Origin: Gloeophyllum trabeum ATCC 11539
Lineage: Eukaryota; Basidiomycota; Agaricomycetes; Gloeophyllales; Gloeophyllaceae
Length of the DNA stretch: 64,000 bases
NCBI RefSeq assembly: GCF_000344685.1
Contig: NW_006920413.1
Span: 2,101,628-2,165,627 of the forward strand
Direction of reading: 5' to 3'
The translations under genes were made by a program, and so were the position numbers. This document shows, piece after piece, positions 45,343 to 57,856 of this stretch (position 1 is its first letter; every line of letters begins with the position of its first letter). The notes under the pieces were generated by a model. That model worked only from the letters and a program-made list of their open reading frames with translations. It did not search any database and was not told the DNA's origin.

Positions 45343-47648
45343 TTAATGTGTAAATTCTTTCCCAGTCATGTACCCTTGTTTGTCATCCCTATCCTCCCAA
45401 GAGCACATTGTATTGAATAGGATGTCGTGGTAGCGCGGATTGAAGTCCTTGATGGGCAGGTGCGAATCGAACTTCCCTGTGAACAGTGACTCTGAACCGT
45501 TCCTGGTGATTTCAATGCCAAAATTACTAGACCTCGGACCTGGCACGAACAGGAATGTCTTCAGTGACGGGCATGAGACGCTGAAGGTCCTAGCGATAGT
45601 CCAATCATTGTCGTCCAGGGCATCTTCGTCCCATTCGGGAAGCGTCTCATATTCTTCCTCGACGCTGAGCATATCCCTCGGCGAGTATTCAATGTCATGT
45701 TTGAGATTCATACCAAGATGCTGAAGACGGTGGAAGCGTCGCAGGTGAGGGGCATACTCCCATGAAGGACATGGCCACTTGATTTCACCCGTCGGATGGA
45801 AGTCATTCGGCCGGTAACATACGGTGAGGGCAATCAGGTTGGGGAAGACGTTGCTTATGAGCTCAAACAAGTCGGGCTCCGCATACTGTACACCTTCCAA
45901 AATCAAGACCTCCAAAGGCGCGCTAGACAGAGCGGTCAGGAGTTCAATAATTTGATTGCGATTCATTCCGTAGACGGCGTGTAGTTTGAAGTGCGTGAGG
46001 CGAAGCCCGTTTCCTGTAGTTGCTGCGAGACCAAACAGGGTCGGCAATGTGAACGCATCCGGGATGTCAAAGCTATCGATGAAAAGCCTTTCGACCGAGG
46101 CGAAGAAAGCGACTGCGTGACTGTCCTGCACTACGTCTTCGGGTAAGAAAAGGGGATTATGGAGGGGACCTGGATTCGGACAGATAGTGCAGACCCGGGC
46201 CTGGGGGTAGAGCGGCAGCACATTCCACATGGTCCAACCGGTTTCCGAATTGACCACAAGCGCCAAATTTACCACAGAGGTCGAACGCGCGTGTCTGACT
46301 AGCCAGCGAGGGTCGAATTCCAAACCGCACATATTATAGTGCACGGTGCGAAGACGCGGCATGGCTGCTACTGCCTGAAAGATAGCAGGGTCCAGGGTAA
46401 TTTGCCACAAGAAAAGGCTCGTCAGGCTCGTGGCTGCCTGTAAGAAGCCGCCAATGGCGGTGCAGATAGTGGCATCCAGGGGCCTCACTATATCCACCAC
46501 GCCCACTTCCTCCAGAGCCTCCGGGCATGTCATCCACTGATCCATGATGCATATCTTGCTCATGTTGTCCAGGATATCGCGACGAGACTTCACGAAGTCC
46601 AGTCGAGCCATGAAACGATCCCTTTGCGGAAGCAACTGGCTCTGAATATCCGCTTTATGCGCCCGAAGTCGATCTAAGAATTCCCCGTCTTCCGGTGGGA
46701 ACATCCGACAGATAAATATCAACTCCTGAATAAGACAGGATCAGCAAACTGATGAAATTGTTTTAGGGAGACAAACCACCGTACCGTGTATATATACTTA
46801 AGGGATATCCGCCGTAAAAGGCGACAGGTTGCAGAGAAGAAACGAGCGTCGCGTACTTCCGCAATTCCCATTATGGCGTCCAACAATTCGACGGGAAGGA
46901 ACATGAGACGTCGCCTTTGAAGTATAGGCATTGGCTGAACAGACATGACATAGTCAATGGCAGCTGAACGCCGATTATTCGACAGTCGCCTGATAAAGGG
47001 TTCATGTCGACGTACCTGCTTTGCCGAGGAGCTCCTCGTAAGTGATCGTTGATGCGATGGACCATTTCTGACGCAGTTCTTGCAGACTCTCGGCATCAGG
47101 TTCATCACGTAGTACAACTGCCTCCACTTTTGACTCAAGAGTTCCGTTCTCCTGGCCTCTCGATGGCCTCTTCTGTTGGACGTCCATTAACTCTTTGCGG
47201 AAGGCCCGCCAGAGGTTCTGCAGAGGCAGATAACGAGAGAAGTGACGACCAGCCAGGTCGAGTGAACCCTTAAGAGTATACAAGTTTACATCAATTACCT
47301 GTATGATTGTGTTGGGGAATGTAACCTACCTTGTGGAAGCCCTCGATTATATCCAGCCACCGGAAACTCTCATACCTACACAACTTCTCGCGGGTAACAT
47401 CGTCGAGAGGCTCATGTATATATTTCCCCCGGAGCAAGGAGACCTCTTCCGCCTGATGCAAATAGAGATAAGGGGGACGCGATTGCATAAGAGACAGCAG
47501 CCTCGCTGCCTCGACCAGAACCAATTTCTTCCAGATCAGCACGAAGAGCAGCCTGAATGAAAACGTAATAAAACTCACGGCATGCATGGATGGATGCCCC
47601 GGGAGGAATGTCAACAGTCGAAAGCTGCTCGACTACGCCTGCGCCCAT
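45343..47648 (-). CDS. F-box protein with leucine-rich C-terminal part (5' end uncertain)
   Basis: Secure exons are 47527-47330, 47268-47016, 46963-46785 and 46725-45343 (introns 61, 52 and 59 nt), encoding 670 residues. The F-box is in exon 3: LMFLPVELLDAIMGIAEVRD then FFSATCRLLRRISLKYIYT. The large last exon holds irregular leucine-rich stretches (SLTSLFLWQITLDPAIFQAV, FKLHAVYGMNRNQIIELLTA, LEVLILEGV). F-box proteins recruit targets to SCF ubiquitin ligases. The N-terminus is ambiguous. A short start exon (ATGCATGCC) with a 51-nt intron 47528-47578 works, but another frame beginning at 47648 also reads like protein up to FIQAALRADLEEIG and would need a one-base frameshift. Confidence 0.8.
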
Positions 47649-48067
47649 GCTGGTTAAATGGAAAGGCAGAATTTCCTTCCATTTCCATAGTCAATATCCG
47701 GGACAGGGGTCGTCACTGTTCTGGGTAAACCGGGATGCGTGGGAATGTCTCATATCGGAAGCACGCGCAGCGATGCGGAGTGGCTCGACTGTGGCAATGC
47801 GGCACCGACCAGTCATAATAACTTGTAAGGCTCCGCTGCACTGCAGAATATTCAGCGGCGAAAACATTGCAGGCACTTCGCAAAGATGCGAGGGTTCACT
47901 GACGGAAGACCCATATATAAAAATAGCATGTTCTGTGCACGAAAAGAAAGCATTGCGATGAAGGACTGAGTAATGAACCGTATCTTACACCATGCCACAA
48001 TTATACAAGTACACGCTCGTTGCATGCGATTACAGTGACTGAAGAGAACCTACACTAGTCGAGACCA
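47649..48067. other. Spacer between F-box gene and low-complexity protein gene
   Basis: No gene, RNA or repeat recognised. Confidence 0.4.
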
Positions 48068-49415
48068 TCAGTATTTCACAGTACTGTGCCTCCGATGGCG
48101 ATGACTACGCTTCCTCGATCTTGACGGATTCTGAATGATGACTGTCGACCCAGCAGGCACTGCGTATCCTCCCGAACTCCCACCGTATACTGTATACGGC
48201 TGCTGCTGTGGCATTCCGAAACCTCCAGCAGGGCTTCCGTAGGGAGTACTGTATACCGGAGGGACTGCGCTATAAGTCTGAGACGGCGTCGGCATAGGGA
48301 CCATGCCTCCACTTGGATAGCTTCCACTTAATGAAGGTCTGCGCTGGTACGAGTACGAAGGGGAAGCCTGAATCGGCAGAGGTGCGGTCGTGGGTCCCAT
48401 CGTCGGGAAACCGACGGAGCTGCTACTGGAGAACTGGATCGGTGGAGGGCGCGATGACGAGGACGAGTAACGGCGGCGTGAGGGCCGGTAGGGATCCGAT
48501 ACATACCCATCGTCAGGGTATGCTGGGTCGTAGTCGTAGGCATCGTAGGGAGAAGCCGAACCGGAGGAATGGAACGACGAGTAGGAGCTCCGCCTGTGAA
48601 GTGGAGGCGGCCCAAGTACGTCGTCGATGTTTTGCTGATCGTGGATAACTCGAGCTGTCGCGGCAGCTGCTTCGCAGGCAGTTTCACGCCCAGCCCTATC
48701 TAGTGCTCGCCCGGAATAGTGCCAAAGGCGAGTAGCTGAATGCAGAGCGACTGTCAGCCAGTGTTACGCGTGGCTTCGAAGGACATCTGCGTACCTTCGG
48801 CCATGGCCAACCCTATAAGGGCTTCTCTTTGCCTCTCGAGATCACCGCCGATCGGTTCATACAATGAAGTGTTGTATCTCCAATTGCGGCAGGCCTCGTA
48901 TGCAGCAGCATGACCAATCTCATACGGCGATAGTTGGCCCAGATCGACCTGCACAACACGTTGTCAGCAATTGACGAGAGATTATGCCACTCGGTACTCA
49001 CTTGACCCCCGTAGGCGCGACTGTGCCAGACTTTGGCCTCATTGTAACCTACCCCAGCGGTTGGGTAGTTTCTTACTCGGCTCCATGCTGAGTCGTATAA
49101 GGATCTGCACGGGTCCGTCAAAATTAGACAAACACCGAGTTAAACGGAGGCATATTACGCACGGATCAGGGCTTATGGCATGAGCACGAAAATAGTCATA
49201 ACCTCCCCCTAACATATACCAAGGTCATGAATGCTATGGACAAGATCGGGCGGCATTCTGACTTACAGGAGGGCTGAGGCTGGAAGGTGGGCGGGGGAGG
49301 AGGGACAAACTCGTACTGGCAGGGAATGTCAGCACTTGGACTATATCACGATGGGCACACGTACTTGGTCTGTTCCCCATCCTCTGCCGCGACTTTGATA
49401 GTATTGGTAAGCCAT
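48068..49415 (-). CDS. Basidiomycete protein of unknown function, low-complexity C-terminus
   Basis: Exons 49415-49365, 49315-49267, 49208-49163, 49104-49002, 48948-48795 and 48735-48068 give 356 residues. The N-terminus is MAYQYYQSRGRGWGTDQ then a Pro-rich patch. A helical, probably folded core follows (YDSAWSRVRNYPTAGVGYNE, LSPYEIGHAAAYEACRNWRY, LERQREALIGLAMAEATRLW). The C-terminal half is rich in Ser, Pro, Tyr and Gly with an Arg/His/Lys-rich end (SRSRKRSHRHRRHSTVKY). It looks like a protein with a small helical domain and a disordered, perhaps nucleic-acid-binding, tail. No catalytic motif is recognised. Confidence 0.75.
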
Positions 49416-50374
49416 ATCTCGAGGTGTACGACTGGGGTGGATGATATTCCTCTGCTCTGCAAGGTCCTTGGAGGGAACTACGATAACTCTGGGCTTTATA
49501 GCTTCCGTGTGAACAATGCTATAGGAAAGAAAGGGAGTTCGAGCTGGACAGAAAAGAAGATAGAGCGCGCGAGAGCTCTACAAACAGTGGGCGGGCTTGT
49601 TCATGCGCTTTTATAATACCGTAGCTGACGTCACGCGGAGAAATCTGAGATGCGACGTTTCAGGGCGGCAAAGCGAGAATGAAGAGGTCGGTCGCCACAG
49701 ATGCAATGGTGTTCGCAAGGCTTTGGAGGCTATCGTCCGGTATTCATATCCTCCCTGCTCAGCGCTGGCTGTTTGGGGAGCCTATCCTGAGCGCACATGC
49801 CCTGGAACGTGGCCGTTCCAAAGTAACCACCGAGGCGCATCGTAGTTGCCTGGGATAGGCTAGCCACTCGCAGCTGTTCTCACTAGATGCGGCATTCCCA
49901 GCTATAACTTCGTTCCCAGCAAAGCTTCTCCACGTACCTACCAATTAGAAGCCAACGGCATGGAGCGAGCAGCTGATACCCAGCAATACTGCGGGACACA
50001 AAGCGCCTGCAGAATCGTGATGCTTACAGGGGCGCTGGTCTTTGAATACCGCTCTACCAAGTTCTACAGACACGCATCGAGACAAACATGAGGCAGACCG
50101 GATTGACTGCGGGAATGCGAAGATCCGCTGCCAGCGTCCCAGAAAGGTTCGGCTTCGACGAGGCATAAAGCCACAAGACGCAACGGGACTGCAGCGGAAG
50201 ATCCTAGTCTGTAGATTTGCACTCCGATCTGCTGCCTTTCCAGCGCTAAGTCCCCGGCGCTTAACTGTCTGAGGCATCGGTACGCGTCTTGTGGACAGAG
50301 CCCTTTATGAACGTTTGTCCTGCCAGTACCTGAGATACATACAAATGCTGTGAATTTGTCGCGGCTGAGCTCGA
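49416..50374. promoter_or_regulatory. Divergent promoter region, low-complexity protein gene and COG5
   Basis: About 960 nt without recognised coding sequence, repeats or RNA genes. Confidence 0.4.
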
Positions 50375-53300
50375 ATGACTGGTCTGTCGTCTCTACAGAC
50401 TACGGCGTCTTATCTCATTGACGCTGCGTGATAGACTATTCCGTCTTTGCTAGGCCTGATTTCGACGCCCACGAATACGCCAATGCCATACTTTCGGGCG
50501 AGCCATACCCTCCTCAGCAATCTACCGGAAAACCTGTCAAGTCATCTTCCAAGGTTGCCGGAGGAATTGAGCCCGCAAAGGAAGATATCTCTGTAGCCAT
50601 ATCCAAGTTGGACTTTGGAATCGAGGATGTCTCGAAACAGCTAAAGAATGTTGTGAGTACCCATCGACACAGTACGCGCTTCGTACCCTGAATCTGCCAG
50701 GCGAGCGAACGTCGTGCTCTTGATGGAATGGCATAGTTCCGACATTACTACGTTGATGCGACGCGTATAGTCCGAACCTAACGCTGTGAACTGTTCTGTG
50801 TACTAGGTCACTACTCATCACGAGGAACTCCTGGTTCAAGCTGCCGGAGTCAGCGAATTAGACAGTTCCTTGACATCAGTCCGGGGTGGACTGGGGGAAC
50901 TAGAGACGTCACTGGAAAAGTTCGTCCGTCTGGCGTGGACATGATAGCATACGTCTAACCCACACTTAGACTTCGCTCTAAGATACGCACACCCTATCAA
51001 TCTCTACAGACCCATGTCACCCGACTGCAGCGCTTGCAACAGGCACTGGATGTGTTACGCCGTATGTCTAGGTTTGTCGTGGTAGCGCGACGACTCGAGT
51101 CCCAGATGGCCGAGATGGACGCTGCTGAGACTGCTCCAGACGCTTCGGCGGATGGCAAGGCCACCCCTTCCCGTGCATTGGATCACGAGGAAGAAAAGGA
51201 GCGGACTATCGCCAGAGCGGCTCTCAGTATCGCCGAACTCGGTGAGCCCACCCAGTCATCCTACCCCTGCAATGCTAAATTATAAATTTACCATAACACG
51301 TTGTTTTAATATTCGCATGGTGACGACAGCGGCGCTGCTCGAAGCTTCGCCTGAAACGGAAGCAGAACCCTCCGGCAGCGACAAGTCAGCACACAACCGG
51401 ACGAGCCCCGAAGATAGGCCGCAGTCATCTACAACCGAAGATGACGAAGATGAGAACGAACCTATAGACAGCCCGGCGATACCACTTCGCGCTATTAATG
51501 CCGTGGCAGCCCACGTTCCCTTTATCGAGGCATCCCGTGCTAAGATCACGACCGAGATGGAGAATACAGTAGTCACCGGGCTGGCAACTTTGGTAAGTCA
51601 TACAGGAATCAGCTTCTCGTCTCCCTTGGCTCATCTAGCCGATCTCATTCCTCGTTCGCATCCGCAACGTCATTGATCATCGCTTCGCTTTCTGTAATCT
51701 TTGAACTTACAACGCGAATACAGAACCAATCGCTCCTGGCGTCATCCCTGCAGACCGCTCACAATCTCCGGGTCCTGCCAGAGGTTGTCCAGAACCTGGT
51801 ACTGGACTTGGCCGGTGCCTTAGATAGCAGGATACGTGCGGCATTCGACTTATCGCAGTTATCAAAGGATGCGGTGACCAAAGGTAGGTTGTGGTATCTT
51901 TGCATTCGGGAACTTCATTTGCGTTGCGTGCTGTGCAATTGAGTTGGTCGGTTTGTTGACCGTACCTCACTATAGATACTGCGCCCACCTCTCAAAGTGT
52001 CCTATACAAGTCGCGTGTCCGTACCGAGCCTACAAACCTCACCGCGCCGCAATGGAACGCCTTATTGTGGACGAGACTGGAGGCGCTTGTGGAGGAGCTG
52101 ACAGGATGTTGCGTCAAGGTTCAGAGCTTTAACAGTCTGCTGCATGCAGTAATCTGATTCTAGGGTTGTGCAGGTTTATACGCTGGAGAAGGTACTAAAA
52201 ATGAAGAGAGATCCTGTTACCGGTGCAGTCTTCCTTGACGAGGCCATGAAGGTCAGTTTGTCAGTACGGTACATTCGATATCCATTCCGATCCATGTGCT
52301 TCTTCATCGACAGGTGCTAGAGGATCGGCCAAGTACGACCTTCTGGTCTTCGTTGTGTCGAGCCCTAGAGAAGCAATGCAAAGACGCTGCCAAAGGTGCT
52401 TCACTAGGATCAAGTAGCGAGTTACGTCTGACGCCTTGTAGGATCTTCGTTCTTGCAGCAAACACTGAGCGGCGGATATCCTCGGCTGTTGAGGCTGTTC
52501 CATGAGTTCTTCGCCAAGATAGCCGTACACACGGATACCGTTTATAGCGCGACGCACCAGAGGTCATTTAACTTGTCTCTAGTATTCCGGCAGCGGAACT
52601 GACAAGAGCCCCACAGCCCGGAAACTATCCTTGTCGTTAGGGCTCTCTCCACCTTCGAGGGTATCTACCTGTCTCGAGTCAGCAACAAGCTCAACGAAAC
52701 TGTGGGCCAAGCTTTTGCTGGCGGTATGCGCTCTCCACCGGGCGCGAACGAGGGAGTCAATATCGCTAGGGGTATCGCGAACGAGCTCGACTCCGCCAAG
52801 TTTGATCCCTTGCTCATCAAGTCCGTGGCTCGAAACACAGTTTCTAGCCTTGATTTGATGCTAAATCGAGCAGACAGCTTAGTATGTCTCTTTAAGAGCA
52901 TGGGAGCGTTGCATCTCATCGTTTGCACCACAGTTGGTACGAGATCGGTCGGCCTTCACGTTGATGGGCCCCACAGCCACCCCTCAGCAGGTGCTGAACG
53001 GTCAGGTCACCTCGTTGCTGTATCACTGCTGGTTGCGGCTGCAAAAGTTGGAGGAGGAGTATCCCGAGAACGTGACTAGCATTCTGAGCCCCCATGTCAA
53101 GGTATGCCGTATCATACCTATGTTGCCTTGGCTCATTGTCCCGCCAGAAAATTCGCGCCGCATATGAGAAGATGACTGATCCTCTCTTGACTGCAATAAA
53201 ACGAGAGCTAGGCGCCATCATCGCCCGAGTCCACAGGACAGACTTCGGTAAAGACGTTGATCCCATGGCAGGCATGGGAGGCGGTGCTAGTCTTTATATG

Positions 53301-54013
53301 AAGGATCTTGTGGAGAAATTAACATTTGTCAAGATGGAGATATTGAACAAGTTCAATATTGGCGACGAAATGCGATCATGGTTCGTGCTCTCACGTTACT
53401 TTTGAAGAGCACCGAATTGAATCCTTGCTCACAGGATTACGACGATCGTGAAGTATGTCCTAAGGACCTTCGTCTTGCATGTTTCGATTGTCAAGCCACT
53501 GGGAGAAAGCGGCAAACTCCAACTCACCAGTGATATGACCGAGCTCGAATTCGCGATCAGCGCGTTCATGACAGACAGTCAGGCCAAAAGACGGGGAGCA
53601 GACTGGAGTTCGGTAGGCGATGGTTACCATGCTTTGCGGGCTATGAGGTTAGTAATATCTCGGCTCCTATATGCTGATCAGTGGTGACGATAACCCTCTC
53701 TAGGCCGCTTCTTTTCTTGGACAATGCACAATTAGCATCGCCGCAACACACCACTGGTCTACCGCCATTGATAGTCCTTCACCATATTCTTGTGCGATCC
53801 GCAATCCCGCTGCCTCACATGCTTCATGGTTGGCAAGAAGCTGAATACGTGCGGTGGGTAGATGAGCACACAGAAGAGGAGGCATTGACTCTGATCGAGG
53901 GTGGATTGTCACACTGGGAGAAGATTACGGAGGCGGAGGGTAAAGATCCCTCTGCTGCTTTGGAGTATGTACAACTGGCGCGGGCTGTACTTGCTCGGGG
54001 GAGGGCCACCTGA
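50375..54013 (+). CDS. COG5: Conserved oligomeric Golgi complex subunit 5 (COG5)
   Basis: Fifteen exons: 50375-50381, 50435-50652, 50807-50919, 50970-51241, 51330-51592, 51724-51883, 51976-52118, 52174-52251, 52314-52395, 52442-52562, 52617-52881, 52934-53101, 53148-53380, 53435-53647 and 53704-54013, encoding 881 residues. The first exon is only ATGACTG, giving MTDYSVFARPDFDAHEYANA. The Pfam COG5 signature follows: ISKLDFGIEDVSKQLKNVV, THHEELLVQAAGVSELDSSL and a coiled-coil-like region to RLQQALDVLRRMSRFVVVAR. The remainder is helical, with a charged Glu/Asp insertion at about 51380-51480. COG5 belongs to lobe B of the tethering complex for retrograde intra-Golgi vesicles. Confidence 0.93.
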
Positions 54014-54313
54014 GATTATGCAGCCCAGCGGTTCTTCTTGTCATCTCTGTTGCCGTGAGACCGAGGCATCTACCCATTGTCGACTTGCATGACAAGATGA
54101 CATTGAGATGACATTGTTCAGATTGCTGGTTTTCCGAAGCCCTTGTGTACGTCCTACTAAATTTCTTTCTTCGCAGCGCAGCTCAGTCAAGGCAAACGAC
54201 AGTGACCATTCCAAAGAAACCAGTATGATACAAATGCCCGGTTGAACGTGGTATCTGGATATCTTAGCTATAGTTGAGAAGCATAAATATATAAGATATT
54301 CGAGTCCATGCAG
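54014..54313. other. Convergent 3' spacer
   Basis: 300 nt between two converging genes; nothing recognised. Confidence 0.4.
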
Positions 54314-56014
54314 TCAATCCTCTTCCCCATTGATGCGACCCTCCAACCACAATAGCACGGCTTCATAGGCAGGTCCAGTTTGCCGCCGCAAGCCTTCATC
54401 TCTGCGCAGAGCATTGTATACGCGTTCCCCGACCATGACTTCGTATTCCTCTGCGCGCCCGTAGCCCGCAAGGCAGCCCTTGCGATATTCCTCCTCAGAC
54501 AAACCAACCATGGACGCGATGGTACGCATCTGCGCCGGGTCTCGTATATCATTGTTTGAGCTGTAAACATACGCCCGTAAAAGAATTGGCAGGGCGATCA
54601 TGATGGGCAAGCCGGCAGTAATGACATCCAAATCCTTCTCGAGTTCCTCCACGCTTCCAGCCTTCAGGTGCATCGCATGGCTTTGCACAGCCTCAAGGAG
54701 AGAGACAAGCGCCTTCAGCCCATCAAAAGCTTCGTCCACTGCCTCACGTGCCAGCTGGGTCGACTTCTTGTCGGGGGCGGGACGAGGAAGCACGTTGAGC
54801 AACTCGTACAACGCACGAGCATCCGTGGCGGCACTAGTTGGCACCGGAACGGCGGGCGGTGAAGGCGGACGGGACGGAGGCAACTTCATCGTGAACCTCG
54901 AAGCCGGCGGCGTGACAGGCGGTGTCGTGGACGATCCCCGGCGCTTCTTGACACCCCCCATGCTTGGACTAGGCGGTGGACTGGGTCGAGTTGAGCTGGT
55001 GATATCAGGACGATGCGAAAGGGCGACAAGCCCTCGCCATACAAGAGAGATGATCAGCGTGGCGAGGGAAGCCTGCGACACAGGCGTCGCCGTGTACCGA
55101 GCCAACGCCCTGGCATAGATGGGCATGACGTGCTGCATAGCAGCAATGGACGGATGCTGAGACGTAACCTTGCCTGTACTCTTTGATACGACGGTGCCTG
55201 AAGCGCTGGGACGTTCCAAAGCCTCTATCAAGGGTGCCAGTTCATTCTTGATTCCCGTAACCAGAGGGTTGACGACCCTATGCACGACTGACCCCAGCCC
55301 ATCACGGACATGTTTCAATCCGTCGCCTCTGCTGTCATTCTCCAACCCAAGGCCTAATTCATCGAAGGTCTCCAGCAGCTCACCGGCAAACGTAGCTAGT
55401 GCCAACGCGTGCACCTGAGCAGGATTCGGGTTGGGCGCTTGAACGGTAGGAACCGGAGGCGAGAGGAAAGCAGGGGATGATAGTAAAGGCAGAAGGTCCG
55501 TAGAGATATTCGTCAGCAGAACGGACAGAGGCCGCTGAAGAGCCCGGAATACGGCCCGACGTAAGTGCGGATTGTCCCTTGAAGCATTGACCTCACTAGT
55601 GACCGATTATGAGATATAACGAAACAACTACGGCGAGAACCCCACGTACGACGCAATCAGATTGCCCAGGGCCTTGCCCCTACCAGCGGGGATAGGCTTC
55701 CTCCCATTCAGCATCTCTCCGGGATTAGCAGGCCCGCTGGCTTGAGCCATCGCCTTGGATACACCTTCACTAAGTTTCAAACTGAGCGCGTCCAAGTACG
55801 ATCCATCCTGAATGAGAGTGGCAGGAGGAGCAGCGACTGGCAACGGTGCAGGGGAAGGTCGCCTGAATGTCGTCAATGACAATTTGGTCCGAGGACGTGC
55901 CTCCCGCGTGCCGATGCTAGAATCAGGGCGGGACGGAGGTGCGCTTCCAGGAGACGGAGAAGACGGTCTGCTGGAAGGGCGGAAGAACGAGGGGCTCTTG
56001 AGCGCGTGCATCAT
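54314..56014 (-). CDS. Helical protein of unknown function, basidiomycete
   Basis: Exons 56014-55650 and 55595-54314 (54-nt intron) give 548 residues. The start gives MMHALKSPSFFRPSSRPSSP; the first about 65 residues are Ser/Pro-rich and basic. Then come amphipathic helices (SYLDALSLKLSEGVSKAMAQ, LRRAVFRALQRPLSVLLTNI, VHALALATFAGELLETFDEL, LARYTATPVSQASLATLIIS). A Pro/Ser/Arg linker follows, then a final helical region (LPIMIALPILLRAYVY, EEEYRKGCLAGYGRAEEYEV). The whole resembles a helical-repeat scaffold. No family recognised; upstream of the second ATG there is no better start. Confidence 0.75.
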
Positions 56015-57856
56015 TGCTAGTGAGGTGAGGAGATATAGGCCGGGTTCTAAGCTGTACGACGTGAGGTCGGTGTTGTTTTCTTCTACTTCTTCTAGTTCTC
56101 TATGTGGTTCCAAGATGCAGTAGGCGGTAGCAGGTAACCTGATGCCGGCGAATGCACAGTGCAATTATCCCATTAGCCAAGGTGGGAAGTCGATTGATGT
56201 GTGTTTTAGGTGGGACGCTGCGGGTCCTAAGGTGGCCTGTCAGTGTCAACCAAGAAAGCAAGGGGTCCGAAGAGTATCTCGTTCGTCTGTTTTGTACTAC
56301 TGCAGGCCCGATTAGAACGTAAAAATGCGGGTGAAACAGGACGAGTACGTACCAAAGCGGTTCGACGTCTTTCATAGATCAGAGAAAGGAGTTCTGTTGC
56401 GAAGAGAACGCTGTCGACAACGTTTTGCGCTTGCGGGAGGGGACAAAGGGACCTTGCAAATTTCCGTTTCAACGCTGTCAGCCTTCATATAGCCGAACAC
56501 GTTCCCACGGTAAGCCTATGGCCGGCGACTGAACCCGGACCTTTCGCCTCGTCTCCTCCCAATCACAGCCCCACCATGACTGTAAGGCCCCCCTGCCATG
56601 ACTCAATCCTGGCGCATCACGACCGTATAAGGACCTTTCTGGTTGAGATGCGCCTCATGAACGCTCGGAATCCGGGAGAATCACTGCCCATGGGACTGCC
56701 GTGGGGTATGTATTCTCTGGTTCAAATGTAATTTCCCAGTGACCCATGGCCAGTCGACATTCGCCCCTTGTTTCATTAAAATCGCGCAGCCACCACAATG
56801 GCATTCAACACTTCGTGATTATCGTATCGCAACCTAAGTATGTAGCAAGGCGCGTCTTGCGGATCTTACACCCTTTGTGCAATCGATTGCGGATCCGATA
56901 AGTGCTTGAGCCGGCCAGTGGCCATTTGAGCGGCAGCGTACGTAGGAAAGAAGAGGGCAGACGTCCCGTATCTGCAAGCTCTAGACTGCTGACCACAGAG
57001 AATCATCGCGGGGTGCAGGAAGCCCAGTACTATCAAATAACGTCCGCGGTGTTCACTGAGGCAGACCGTGGATACTCCGAACCGGAGCTAGGTAGAACCT
57101 CATCAGCATTGTAACGGTGGTTCGCTAACCTGTCTCTTCTCCAGCTTCGTCTAACTGTTGAGCAAACCTAATATTGCTGTCATCCCGGATTCCACACGGA
57201 AGCAATCGATCGCTCTACAAAGACGAGATTAACCTACCGCCTCCGAACCGTCTTCGTGTTCCGACAGCTAGTTGGATCTTGCCATGGGCTACATACGGAT
57301 CAGACTCAAAGCATCGCAGACGACCCTCTCCGATCTCTTCCGTAGGAACGGACGACGATTGCTATGCCCCCCACACAGCCTTTGGCACCGGCCATAATTG
57401 CGACCCGACTAAGGCAGGATCAACCCGCGCGGCGAATTCCCCTCGCAACATTTCCTCCAAAGGCGGTACAGATGGGGGTGGGGACGGGGAGAGTACCAGA
57501 CTGGCAGCAGGTATTCAACCAGCGTACGAGCATACGGGCTCCCTCAAAAACTCTGCGCTACTCGCCGTTTTGAAGTTCCAAATGACGCGCCGCATGCATC
57601 GTGAAATCTCCCTATAGTGCCGAGTGCTGCTGTACTGTCATGTTCCTCTAATAATGACGTGCCAGATAGACGAGGCACTGACCTTCCATCATCACGAGCC
57701 GTCCTCATTGGCCTTCGGCTCATTCCACAGTCGTCTCAATGGTCCTTTTTGAGAATCTGTCGCTTTAGCATTCATAGGTAAGCAAGCATCGCCTTCATCG
57801 ATTGTCTCAGTGTCCTAACTACTACATCATCTGAGTCTTTGTCTAGCCTCGTTCAA
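56015..57856. other. Spacer with no recognised gene
   Basis: Only short open frames. The longest on the plus strand, near 57174-57617, is low-complexity and does not read like a folded protein. Confidence 0.4.

Noticed and set aside
50653..50806. Possible snoRNA in the 154-nt COG5 intron
   Set aside because: TTGATGG and TTGATGC resemble C boxes but no CTGA with a closing stem lies at a fitting distance.
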